From positions 1-64,000 of the forward strand of contig DWWL01000025.1 of assembly GCA_019119775.1 (NCBI GenBank): a stretch of 64,000 bases of DNA, given 5' to 3'. The notes beneath the pieces were generated by a model that saw only the letters and a list, made by a program, of their open reading frames with translations, did no database searches and was not told the DNA's origin. Positions 1 to 7,799 of this stretch are shown here, piece after piece; positions within the stretch are counted from its first letter, which is position 1; every line of letters starts with the position of its first letter. The stretch is from Candidatus Lachnoclostridium pullistercoris (GTDB lineage Bacteria > Bacillota > Clostridia > Lachnospirales > Lachnospiraceae). The position numbers and the translations under genes are program-made.

Positions 1-42
1 GCTAAGAGCATGAGGCATTTGAGAGGCAGGATTGCTCAATCA

Positions 43-114
43 GGCCCCATGGTCAAGCGGTTAAGACATCGCCCTTTCACGGCGGTAACACGAGTTCGAA
101 TCTCGTTGGGGTCA
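43..114 (+). tRNA. tRNA-Glu (TTC)
   Basis: This is a 72-nt cloverleaf. The acceptor arms GGCCCCA and TGGGGTC pair over 7 bp with one G-U. The anticodon loop CTTTCAC gives anticodon TTC, and a GTTCGAATC T-loop is present. CCA is not encoded. It sits 18 nt before tRNA-Cys, so the two probably share a transcript. Confidence 0.96.
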
Positions 115-132
115 TTAACCAAAAGCGAATAT

Positions 133-203
133 GGCGACATAGCCAAGCGGTAAGGCGTGGGTCTGCAACACCCTGATCACCGGTTCAAATCCGGTTGTCG
201 CCT
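133..203 (+). tRNA. tRNA-Cys (GCA)
   Basis: This is a 71-nt cloverleaf with acceptor GGCGACA pairing TGTCGCC. The anticodon loop TCTGCAA gives anticodon GCA, the T-loop is GTTCAAATC, and discriminator base U73 is typical of tRNA-Cys. The ORF listed at 157-402 is only a reading frame through this gene. An AT-richer accessory island begins just downstream. I found no second copy of the tRNA 3' end in the window that would mark an attachment site. Confidence 0.96.
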
Positions 204-308
204 CTCAAGGAATCTCAAAAATTTTGAAGAACCAAAGTTTTTGGGATTTTTTTTGCGTAATTTTGATGTTTGCGCTCGTTTGCGTAATATTTCTGTGGGT
301 AAAGTAAG

Positions 309-345
309 GCCTCTCTGTCTGAAAGATAAAAGACAGAGAGGCTTT
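309..345 (+). terminator. intrinsic terminator after the tRNA pair
   Basis: A perfect 12-bp stem (GCCTCTCTGTCT with AGACAGAGAGGC) and a 10-nt loop are followed by TTT. It closes the tRNA transcript. It also lies just past the stop codon of the convergent XRE regulator and may serve both directions. Confidence 0.75.
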
Positions 346-360
346 GATTATTGCTTAACA

Positions 361-675
361 TTATTCCGAGTAAGCAACCGAATGTATAAGTTCAAAAAAT
401 AATTCTTTTTGTTTGGGAGTTAATAATTCCCAGCTGTTTAACAATTCAGATTGTTTGTGATCCAATTCCCGATATGAACCTTCAGAAAAGAATTGAGCCA
501 TGGACATGTCAAAAGCGGTACATATTTTTTCTAAAGAAGAAAGAGATGGAAGCATATTTTTCCGGTACCAGGAAGAGATCGTAGATTGGGGCAGGCCAGA
601 CCGTACCGCAAGCTGATATTCGGTCCAGTTTCGAGCAGTTCTCTGCAAAGTGATTTTCTGAAGAACATCAATCAT
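361..675 (-). CDS. XRE-family helix-turn-helix repressor
   Basis: This is a 104-residue protein with an N-terminal HTH_3-type DNA-binding domain at about residues 5-65. The recognition helix region reads SGLPQSTISSWYRK and is followed by SLSSLEKICTAFDMSMAQFF, the usual XRE continuation. The C-terminal tail (about 70-104) is short and carries no recognisable sensor domain. An AGGTAGGGGGT ribosome binding site precedes the ATG. The gene faces the dynamin-like operon across two identical-spacing palindromes, so it is inferred to repress itself and that operon. It could equally be a general island regulator. Confidence 0.85.
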   Translation of the reverse strand: MIDVLQKITLQRTARNWTEYQLAVRSGLPQSTISSWYRKNMLPSLSSLEKICTAFDMSMAQFFSEGSYRELDHKQSELLNSWELLTPKQKELFFELIHSVAYSE

Positions 676-695
676 TTAGTACCCCCTACCTAAAT

Positions 696-720
696 AATAT
701 CGTTATTATAATACGATATT
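696..720. promoter_or_regulatory. palindromic operator copy 1
   Basis: Perfect 8-bp inverted repeat AATATCGT-N9-ACGATATT upstream of the XRE gene. It shares the core TATCGT-N9-ACGATA with copy 2, whose centre lies 44 bp away, about four helical turns. It is likely a binding site for the adjacent repressor. Confidence 0.7.
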
Positions 721-739
721 ATGTTGTAAAATAGTTATG

Positions 740-764
740 ATTATCGTATAATTAATACGATAAT
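740..764. promoter_or_regulatory. palindromic operator copy 2
   Basis: Perfect 10-bp inverted repeat ATTATCGTAT-N5-ATACGATAAT. Its TATCGT-N9-ACGATA core is identical in spacing to copy 1. It lies on the side of the divergent region nearer the dynamin-like operon, where it would block that promoter. Confidence 0.7.
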
Positions 765-848
765 AGTTATTAAAATTGAATGAATCAAGAAGACGAAACG
801 TGAACCGCAGCTTATGCAGAAAAGGTACTGATGGAAAGGAATAGAAAA

Positions 849-2315
849 ATGGAAAAAATAAGATTTGAAAATGAACAGATTGAGAAGATCTTCAATGAGA
901 AAACAGAACGGCTGAAAAAATTGGCAGAAGAGCCGGTATATAATGAAGCATATTTGTGGGATCAGACGGTGAATCGATATGCGACAACCATGGAGAAAGT
1001 GCGGCGCATTCTGCAGTCAGAGGAATTAAAGAATTATATCAGCTCTAAATTGCTGAAAAATATGGATACATTTCTGAAACGGTGCTCAAATGCGGAATTT
1101 CATATAGCTCTTGTGGGAGCGATTAAGGCGGGAAAATCTACTCTGATCAATGCTCTGCTGGGGTATGAATATGCTTCGACAAAGGTTACGCCTGAGACGG
1201 CAGCACTTACGAAATTCCGGAAAGGAGACCAGAATTATGTAAAAGTTTCTTTTTACTCCGCATATGAATGGGAACGACTTTGGCAGAGCGCCCAAAAAGC
1301 GAAAGCCTCTGTTTTTCTGGAGGAATATGAACAGCTCTCAGCAGATAATGAAAAGGATAAATGGGTTGGCCATGAGGAAGAACAGTTTATCTGTGAAACC
1401 AGGGATCAGCTGGTGAAGGAAATATCCCGGTGGACTTCGTCAAAATCTGCCGGCCATTATTTTGTGAAAGAGGTGGAAGTAGGACTTAAGGATTTTGATC
1501 TGCCGAAAGGCGTGGTGTTAGTGGATACTCCAGGACTGGACGATGTGGTGCAGTATCGTTCCGATATCACAAGAGACTATATTGACCGGGCCAATGCTGT
1601 GCTGGTTTGCGTGAAGTCCGATGCTCTCACTGGGCCGGAGCTGAAGACCATTTACAGTGTATTTGCCAATACGCCCAATAACCGGGAGAAGGTTTATATT
1701 ATTGCGACGCAGCTGGACACATTAAATGATCCGGTTCAAAACTGGAAAGAACAGCGGAAAGAATGGCTGAAATCGCTGAAAGGTAAGGGGGCATATGAAA
1801 GCCTTGAGCTGGCGGAAAAAAATCTGATTGGCGTATCCGCATATCTTTATACACTGCTTCAGAATTATTCGGAGATGCGAGAGGATGATAAGCAGTATTT
1901 AAAATTAGAATCTATTTTGCTGAACCTTGGGATTAGGATTTCCAATATTGAGGATCATAGGGAATTTCTGAATAACTTTACATATATTGGGAAGCTGAAA
2001 AACAAGATTCAGGACGAGGTAGTTGCCAATTACAAAAAGTATCTGAATGAGGATATTCGGAGTTCCTATATGAACTGCAGGGAAGAGATTCAGGAAACTA
2101 TGACAAAGCTTCGCGAGTCTCAGGAGGAAATGATCAGAACAAGCCGGGGCGGAATTGAGGAAATTCGGAAGAAACAGCAGGAATATGAGAAGAAATGTAA
2201 GGAGGCCGAGGCTGACCAAGAGGCTCTGGAGAGTGTGCTGAAGTTATTTAAAGATACCACCAGAAAGCGTGCCAGCGAATTGGAGAAGGCAATTAAATCG
2301 TTGGGAGGGAGATAG
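849..2315 (+). CDS. dynamin-family large GTPase
   Basis: This protein has about 488 residues with a GTPase domain of the dynamin/bacterial dynamin-like superfamily. Motifs are G1 GAIKAGKST at about residue 90, G3 DTPG at about 226 and G4-like TQLD at about 287. The roughly 100-residue N-terminal helical arm and the long C-terminal coiled coil (EEIRKKQQEYEKKCKEAEAD) match a helical-bundle stalk. It is shorter than LeoA-type dynamins (about 570 residues) and I see no membrane paddle. The ORF track starts at 831, but AAAGGA 8 nt before ATG 849 makes 849 the better start. It leads an operon whose next genes encode amphipathic helical proteins that could supply membrane contact in trans. A role in membrane remodelling or phage defence is inference only. 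Confidence 0.85.
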   Translation: MEKIRFENEQIEKIFNEKTERLKKLAEEPVYNEAYLWDQTVNRYATTMEKVRRILQSEELKNYISSKLLKNMDTFLKRCSNAEFHIALVGAIKAGKSTLINALLGYEYASTKVTPETAALTKFRKGDQNYVKVSFYSAYEWERLWQSAQKAKASVFLEEYEQLSADNEKDKWVGHEEEQFICETRDQLVKEISRWTSSKSAGHYFVKEVEVGLKDFDLPKGVVLVDTPGLDDVVQYRSDITRDYIDRANAVLVCVKSDALTGPELKTIYSVFANTPNNREKVYIIATQLDTLNDPVQNWKEQRKEWLKSLKGKGAYESLELAEKNLIGVSAYLYTLLQNYSEMREDDKQYLKLESILLNLGIRISNIEDHREFLNNFTYIGKLKNKIQDEVVANYKKYLNEDIRSSYMNCREEIQETMTKLRESQEEMIRTSRGGIEEIRKKQQEYEKKCKEAEADQEALESVLKLFKDTTRKRASELEKAIKSLGGR

Positions 2316-2318
2316 ATT

Positions 2319-3086
2319 ATGATAGTGCCGATCATTGAAACATTAGGAACTGTGATGGGGACAGCGGGAAAGGCGATTATTCCTGTGGTTTTGGGAGGAA
2401 TCGGCGGCCTGCCGAAGCTGCTGAAAAAGATTTGGGAAAATCTGACCGAAGAACCGGCGAAAGAGGCTGCTTCGTTAAAGGCGGTGAATGATCAGTCTCC
2501 CGTGGCTGATGTGAGCAGAGCAGCCGAAGTGTTTGAAACGTACAAAGATCAGGTGCGGAAAGAAGCGGAGACGATTGAAAATGCGGTAGAAGAAGAGGTG
2601 GAGTACTTCCTGAAGGAAATAACCGCAATGCTTCAGGCAAAGGAGGATGTGCTGTCCCGATATCAGATCCGTCTGCCGAGGATTGAGCGGAAAACCCGAA
2701 AAATCCTCTCAAAAATAAAAGGACGGATAGATCATGAGATCAGCAGGACGGTATCTTTGGATAATCCGGAGTGCAAGCGGATTCTAGCTATGTCTTCCGG
2801 GAGCAGGAAAGAGGAGGAAATGAAGAAATTTTTCCAGAATGCCTTAGAAAGTGCATTGGAAACCGTATGTGATGAAATCAAGGAAATGCTGGAGGAAATC
2901 TTTGAGGAACTGGACGAAGAGATTCCTGGAGCAGTGGAGCGCAGCCGGGAGGAAGTAAAATGGTACAGCCGGGAATTAGAGCAGGTTGATTCGGAAAATT
3001 ATGTAAAAAAAACTGAAAAGATCATGGCGGAGGCAGCCGGTATTGCGGCAGGCTGCGATGTGGTGACGAGATTGATGGAGGGATGA
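2319..3086 (+). CDS. helical partner protein of the dynamin-like GTPase (paralog 1)
   Basis: This is a 255-residue protein of no family I recognise. Residues 1-35 are hydrophobic and glycine-rich (TVMGTAGKAIIPVVLGGIGG) and could insert into or lie on a membrane. The rest is almost wholly charged alpha helix with coiled-coil character. The block from about 140 to 205 (SRTVSLDNPECKRILAMSSG) is clearly homologous to the next gene. It starts 3 nt after the GTPase stop codon, so the two are co-translated and probably work together. Confidence 0.75.
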   Translation: MIVPIIETLGTVMGTAGKAIIPVVLGGIGGLPKLLKKIWENLTEEPAKEAASLKAVNDQSPVADVSRAAEVFETYKDQVRKEAETIENAVEEEVEYFLKEITAMLQAKEDVLSRYQIRLPRIERKTRKILSKIKGRIDHEISRTVSLDNPECKRILAMSSGSRKEEEMKKFFQNALESALETVCDEIKEMLEEIFEELDEEIPGAVERSREEVKWYSRELEQVDSENYVKKTEKIMAEAAGIAAGCDVVTRLMEG

Positions 3087-3090
3087 TGAT

Positions 3091-3872
3091 GTGGGCTTTT
3101 TGGGAAATTTACTGAACGGCATGAAAAAGAAGGTAAGAGAGGTTGGAAGAAGCATCGGAAGAGCAGTTGAAGGATTTGGCGAGATAACGGGAATTGACTT
3201 TATTGAAAATGCGGGCCGTTCGATACAGGACTTCTGTGCAGAGAGAATTTCCAAGGAAACATCTTACGACAGCCAGGCAGCAGATCTTTATTCCACCAAA
3301 CGTCTTACAGAAATCCTGGTGTCTTTTTCAGATGGGTATTAGATTATGCGGAAAAGATCGAAGAAGCGTGTATACAGGAAGTGGAAAACTGTTATGATGA
3401 TTTTATCCAATTGCTGGAGCAGGCAATGGAAGAAGGAGCAAACAGAGCTGGTTTAAAACGCCTTAAATCGGCAAAAACCAGGATCCGCCGTACGATTAAA
3501 GGAAGTGTCCGGACTCCGCTTGCCAGAAGAATGTCTCTGGATGATACGGAATGCCTGCGGATATTGAAAATGGATTCTGGAACGGAAAAAAAGGACGCTA
3601 TGAAAAAATTTACCCAGAAGGTCATTGATGAAGCACTGAAAAATACGGCAGACCAGGTCAAATTTTCTCTGGAAGAGCAGCTGGAAGATATTGAAGACTA
3701 TCTTACCGGGATTCAGGAAGAACAGCAGAAAGGTTTAAAGGCATTGAAGGAACAGTATGATGCCATGGTAGCAAAAGGGGATCAAGAGGCAACTGACCGG
3801 GAGAAAGAGTGCCTAGAACCGATGATTGTGTTGGAAGAGATCCGGCTGGCAGAGGCACTTTTGCAGGCTTAG
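3091..3872 (+). pseudogene. paralog 2 of the helical partner, split by a frameshift
   Basis: The track lists two fragments, 3091-3342 and 3381-3872. They become one 260-residue protein if a single T is restored in GGTATT at about 3337-3341, giving ...SFSDGYLDYAEKIEEAC.... The restored length and sequence align end to end with the 255-residue upstream paralog, for example RMSLDDTECLRILKMDSG against RTVSLDNPECKRILAMSSG. The N-terminus GFLGNLLNGMKKKVREVGRSI is an amphipathic helix. GTG 3091 follows GGAGGG at 8-nt spacing. The break could be a true mutation, phase variation in a short T run, or a sequencing indel. Confidence 0.75.
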
Positions 3873-3923
3873 TAAAAAGTATCATTGAAGAAGCAATACG
3901 GCCGCAGAGAAAAGAGGACCAGA

Positions 3924-4356
3924 ATGAAATCAAGGGGTTTTAAAGCCGCTGTGATTCTGGGAGGGATTGGGCTGGCGGAAACTTTGCTGAAAACGGGAGA
4001 AAAAAGCAGTGAACAGATGGAAGACGAAGGATTTTGTAAAACGCCGGGAACTGGCTCGGGTATTCCAGGAAATGAATCAGGAAAGCGACAGGCGACAAGA
4101 AGAAATTCTGCAAAAAATTCAGGAAACCAGGCAGGAAGAAAGCGAGCAGATCGAAAAAGTAAGCAGAGACTTGAGAAAACTGATTGAGTATATGCAGCAG
4201 TTTAATGAAGAAAAATGGAACCGAATGCAGAAAACGGAAGAGAATAGCCAGGATAAGCTTGAAGATATGGAAAAACTTATCAAAATGCTGCTGCTGAATG
4301 AACTTTCTGATGATTTGGAGAAGGGGCTAAAGGAAAGAAATGGAAAAGGATTATGA
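3924..4356 (+). pseudogene. small coiled-coil protein, probably one gene with a frameshift
   Basis: ATG 3924 follows AAGAGG. Its frame encodes a hydrophobic segment (FKAAVILGGIGLAETLLKTG) and then loses homology-like character near 4025. The overlapping frame from 4009 continues with a highly charged coiled coil (RRQEEILQKIQETRQEESEQ). Removing one G from GAAGGATTTT at about 4027-4028 joins them into about 143 residues. The opening segment resembles the end of the preceding gene (VLEEIRLAEALL). The coiled coil could still be made alone from GTG 4009, which has GGGAGA 8 nt upstream. The function is unknown, but its place in the operon suggests another partner of the GTPase. Confidence 0.55.
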
Positions 4357-4774
4357 ACTGGTTTTAAAGGCGTTGGGGGAAAATACATCCACAACGAATG
4401 AACTATTAAAAATTTTGGATTCAGAACTATCTCTGCCGAACATTCCTACACCTACTTTGGGTGGTGAAGTATTCTGGAATAATATCGCAGAATACGGCGG
4501 CTGGAAGCTGCAGCAGAATATGATCACTCATCATGCCAGAATTTTAAACAGCGATAATGTGAGGATTGCATGGGGAACGATCAATGGCATGATAAAAGCC
4601 ATGGACCGAATGGCTGCCCAGCTACATAAGTATGAGAAGAAGAAAAAGGAAACCTCCGGGGATAGGATTACTTTGATGGAAGAGCTGAAAAAATTAAAAG
4701 AACTGCTGGATATAGGAGCAATTACGCAGCGAGAGTATGACGAAAAGAAAAAAAGGATTATGGACCAGCTGTAA
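4340..4774 (+). CDS. SHOCT-domain protein
   Basis: This 144-residue protein ends in a SHOCT-like domain (LKKLKELLDIGAITQREYDE, about residues 113-144), a small helical module usually found at C-termini as an interaction or oligomerisation element. The first 100 residues include GGEVFWNNIAEYGGWKLQQN and match nothing I recognise. The start overlaps the preceding reading frame by 17 nt, with AAAGGAAAG as ribosome binding site, so it is translationally coupled to the dynamin-like operon. Confidence 0.75.
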   Translation: MEKDYELVLKALGENTSTTNELLKILDSELSLPNIPTPTLGGEVFWNNIAEYGGWKLQQNMITHHARILNSDNVRIAWGTINGMIKAMDRMAAQLHKYEKKKKETSGDRITLMEELKKLKELLDIGAITQREYDEKKKRIMDQL

Positions 4775-4778
4775 GACA

Positions 4779-4985
4779 GGCGATAACATCTTCTAGGAAG
4801 AGGATCTGACTCCGGAATGTGGTTATTTTAAGGATACGCTAAAAGAGATACTGCCTCAGCTGGAGGATTATAAATGTCTGCTGGAATAGAAGTATTATCT
4901 GCATCCGGATTTGAAAGAGGTTCCAATGGAAATGAAGGATCTAGCGAAAATTTGGGAGAGAGAGTTTTTCTGTCTGGATGGCTAA
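4779..4985 (+). pseudogene. remnant reading frame with two in-frame stops
   Basis: One frame reads protein-like text (EEDLTPECGYFKDTLKEIL, then KYYLHPDLKEVPMEMKDLAK) interrupted by TAG at 4794 and TAG at 4887. It ends at TAA 4983-4985, just inside the start of the HEPN-like gene. No family is recognised. Its position suggests a lost partner gene of the HEPN-like protein, or a truncated 5' extension of it. This is inference from codon-level appearance only. Confidence 0.4.
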
Positions 4986-5004
4986 CAGAAAGGGGCAACA
5001 TGTT

Positions 5005-5520
5005 ATGGAGCAGAAAGAAATTTATTTAGGAAAACGCCGCTTTATTCAAGAGGGAACGGCAATGGCAGATGAATTCTTTAATCTGGCCAGCAGCGATGAA
5101 TACGCTGCGAAGCGATTATGTGAAAATCGTTGTTATAATCAAGCGGCTTATTTCTATATTCAGTCTATGGAAAAGTATATTAAGGGATATATTTGTCAAA
5201 AGATTAATGTTACAAATGAAACTTATGCCGAAATGTTAAGAGAACTGAAGCATTCTTTGAATGAGACGGTTGATTTGTTGGTCAAGATTATTTCAGGCAA
5301 TGAGGTGGGATTAAAGCAGCAAGTCGAATATCAGCTTAAAGTAGTCATTTTGCGGAATGTTAATTTTTCTGTGATGCACAATGCGGTTAGGTATCCTTAT
5401 TATTATGGGAAACGACAGCAATATTCCGTTACGGATATAAGGAGTGAAGACTGTAAAGTTTTAGAAGAAATTTATGCTAGCCTGAAGAACTATTTAAAGC
5501 AGCTTTCCCTTAGACTGTAA
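5005..5520 (+). CDS. HEPN-like domain protein
   Basis: This protein has 171 residues from ATG 5005, preceded by AAAGGGG. The track start at 4978 lacks a good ribosome site. The stretch CYNQAAYFYIQSMEKYIKGYI (about residues 42-62) resembles helix 2 of HEPN domains, and a later VRYPYYYG fits the common RYP motif. The catalytic RX4-6H motif of HEPN RNases is not evident. The nearest match is RELKH with only three intervening residues. It may therefore be a binding-only HEPN protein or a divergent one. HEPN proteins often pair with nucleotidyltransferases, and the degraded frame just upstream could be such a lost partner. Confidence 0.55.
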   Translation: MEQKEIYLGKRRFIQEGTAMADEFFNLASSDEYAAKRLCENRCYNQAAYFYIQSMEKYIKGYICQKINVTNETYAEMLRELKHSLNETVDLLVKIISGNEVGLKQQVEYQLKVVILRNVNFSVMHNAVRYPYYYGKRQQYSVTDIRSEDCKVLEEIYASLKNYLKQLSLRL

Positions 5521-5590
5521 GTATTCATAACATATATATATTATATCCTTGAACCAATTATAAACATTTCAGAGGAAGCGCCATACGCAA

Positions 5591-5710
5591 AAGAAGCTCT
5601 GGCGCTGCATCATCAGCGGGGACGGAGTGACGTCATATCTGGTTTTTATGAATTCCCATGACGGTACCGGGGCCATTAAGGCCGCCATGACTCTTGTCCG
5701 GGCGGCCTGA
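5591..5710 (+). pseudogene. fragment of a DUF932 phage/plasmid-type protein
   Basis: One frame translates to IISGDGVTSYLVFMNSHDGT followed by GAIKAAMTLVRAA and a stop. The NSHDGTGAIK-A-T-VR text is the conserved core of DUF932 proteins found on plasmids and phages. No start codon or full domain is present, so this is a relic. The rest of 5521-5823 shows no gene, only AT-rich sequence and the leader of the next gene. Confidence 0.6.
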
Positions 5711-5823
5711 CAGGCAAGCTTGAAATAGGAGTTCTATTATGTTAATATGAGGTTACATAAAATGAACGAAATAAAGGATAGAGAATAAATGAATCGCATG
5801 AAGGAGGAGATTACAAAGCAGTT

Positions 5824-6678
5824 ATGACCAGTGAAAATAAGACTTGGAAACAGAATCTGGAAGGGCTGGAACGCTCATGAGAGACAATCGGAATCTCCAA
5901 TGACTTTCTGTTCGGAAAACTGATGAGGAAACATCCGGGCTTGTGCCAGAAGCTGCTGCAGAGAATCCTGCCGGAACTTGAAATTGACCATATCGAGGTG
6001 ATGGAAACCCAGAAGAGTATCGATGAAGATATAGACGCACGGAGCGTCCGTCTTGACGCTTATGTAAAAGACGATTCGGAACGAGTCTATTCGATTGAGA
6101 TGCAAATGACGGACACAAAAGAGCTGCCTAAGAGAAGCAGGTACTATTCAGCGATGATTGACCTGCAGCTACTGGATAAAGGAATGCGATACCGGTACCT
6201 GAATGATTCCTATATTATCTTCATCTGCCCCTTTGACTTATATGGAAAGGGAAGGCATATGTATACTTTTGATGGAAGATGCAAAGAGGACCCGGAGCTT
6301 ACGATTGGAGACGGAGCTACCCGTATTTTTCTGAATACGAAAGGGACTATGGAGGATGTGAGCGCAAGTTTGAGGGCATTCCTGGACTATGTGGACGGAA
6401 GGCTGAGCGATGACTCTTTTGTACAGGAACTGGAAGAAGCAGTAGATGAGGCAAAGAAAAATCGAGAATGGAGGCATGAATTTATGACCTTGATGCTAAG
6501 GGATCAGGAGAATATTGAGAAGGGAATCGAATTGGGGCGTACAGAAGGTCGCCAGGAGGGAATCCGTCTGATGGTGTCTGCTCTTCGGGACTTTGGAATT
6601 CCGAAAGAGGAAATCCGCAAGAAGATACAGGAGAAATACCAGCTTACGGAGCAGGAGCTGGAAGTATATTTAAAATAA
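5824..6678 (+). pseudogene. Rpn-family PD-(D/E)XK nuclease/putative transposase, interrupted by a stop codon
   Basis: The listed ORF at 5923 starts inside the domain. Upstream in the same frame lies M-T-S-E-N-K..., then TGA at 5878-5880, then ETIGISNDFLFGKLM, the hallmark opening of this family. The nuclease core shows D and E residues (RLDAYVKDDSERVYSIEMQM) and the family continuation RSRYYSAMIDLQLLDKG. A C-terminal charged helix follows. AAGGAGG lies 15 nt before ATG 5824, which is rather far. The protein could be made truncated from ATG 5923, but that would remove the first strand-helix of the fold. Family members promote recombination and often decay. Confidence 0.75.
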
Positions 6679-6713
6679 CAGGTCGAATATCAGAAATGAT
6701 TGTGATAATATAG

Positions 6714-6754
6714 AGCGGAAGCACGAAATTGAATAGTGCTTCCGCTATGCTTTT
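6714..6754 (+). terminator. intrinsic terminator
   Basis: A perfect 11-bp stem (AGCGGAAGCAC with GTGCTTCCGCT) is followed by ATGCTTTT. It ends the Rpn-type gene and separates the accessory island from the LysR module. Confidence 0.8.
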
Positions 6755-6823
6755 AATTATTTTACCATCTTCCGTTCATGAAGTACTGCTGGCTCCCTGG
6801 ATACCCGGAATGCTAAGGATTGT

Positions 6824-6853
6824 TTGCCCTGGCGGGCCACAGTGTGATATAAT
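6824..6853 (+). promoter_or_regulatory. sigma-A promoter of the first LysR gene
   Basis: TTGCCC, an 18-nt spacer and TATAAT, ending 30 nt before the ATG at 6884. TGTGA lies between the elements. Confidence 0.6.
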
Positions 6854-6883
6854 TATGGCAGTCAAAGAATAGGAGATGCAGCC

Positions 6884-7762
6884 ATGAACACACGGCAGTT
6901 AATCACATTTATGCAGGTCGTCGAAAAGGGAAACCTTTCTGAGGCTGCTAAGGCATTGTCCCTTTCTCAGCCGGCTGTAACAGGGATTATCAAGAAATTA
7001 GAGTCTGAGTTTGAAGCTGAGCTGTTTATACGCAACGGCAAATCGCTTATCCTAAACAGCCAGGGGCGTCTGCTGTATAAAATGGCCAAAGAGCTGCTGT
7101 TTACTGAGGACCTGGCCCAAATAAGCCTGCAAACCAGCGGCAAGATTCGAAAAAATATCTGCATCGCCATGGATGCGTACAGTGATTACTTTTTTACCCT
7201 CATCGGTGCCTTTTCCCGGCTACACCCAGACTACTGTTTCATTTTTAAATCCAGGGCCTTTTCCATCGGTGCGGACTATTATTCCTCGGCAGATCTTTTT
7301 CTGACCTATGACTATATGATAGGTGGAAGAGAGAAAATTTCTATTGATCTGCAGGATCACCTTTACGCCATTGTGCCGGTAGAGCATCCTTTTGCCTCTC
7401 AGAAAAAACTGAGTCTGCCGGATCTGCAGGATCAATTTTTTGTGTTTTTGAGAGGGGCCAGGCAGGGGCAGTACGAACCCTGCTACAGCGAATGCATCGA
7501 AGCTGGATTCCTGCCAAAAGTCTCTTTGACTGTAGACATACCGGCGGCAAAGTATTCCACGATAGCGGCTGGCTGCGGAATCGGGCTGGTTTACAATACA
7601 AAAATAAAGCTGGCCGAAGCCACTCGCAACTGTATTCTGATCGACTGCGGTGAGGCGGCAGTCAAACAGGCTCTGTGCCTTGTATGGGGAGACAATTTGA
7701 GCGAGGATGCGCTCTGCTTTCTGGAATGGCTGAAAGAATACAGACGGGGAAATCCCGGCTGA
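6884..7762 (+). CDS. LysR-family regulator 1
   Basis: This 292-residue protein has an N-terminal winged HTH (NLSEAAKALSLSQPAVTGII, about residues 17-36) and a periplasmic-binding-protein-like effector domain from about residue 88. An AGGAG ribosome site precedes the ATG. It lies 37 nt before a second LysR gene in the same direction and upstream of a permease and hydrolase. It probably responds to the substrate of that module. The two regulators share only family-level similarity, so they are not a recent duplication. Confidence 0.9.
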   Translation: MNTRQLITFMQVVEKGNLSEAAKALSLSQPAVTGIIKKLESEFEAELFIRNGKSLILNSQGRLLYKMAKELLFTEDLAQISLQTSGKIRKNICIAMDAYSDYFFTLIGAFSRLHPDYCFIFKSRAFSIGADYYSSADLFLTYDYMIGGREKISIDLQDHLYAIVPVEHPFASQKKLSLPDLQDQFFVFLRGARQGQYEPCYSECIEAGFLPKVSLTVDIPAAKYSTIAAGCGIGLVYNTKIKLAEATRNCILIDCGEAAVKQALCLVWGDNLSEDALCFLEWLKEYRRGNPG

Positions 7763-7799
7763 GAAGGCTTTTGGATACTGCGGCAATGAGGGAGGACAT

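Noticed and set aside
133-203. tRNA-Cys as an integrase attachment site
   Set aside because: No integrase gene and no repeated tRNA 3' end were found within the window, so no boundaries can be given.
157-402. ORF of 81 residues over the tRNA-Cys
   Set aside because: It reads through the tRNA gene and the terminator and has no ribosome site.
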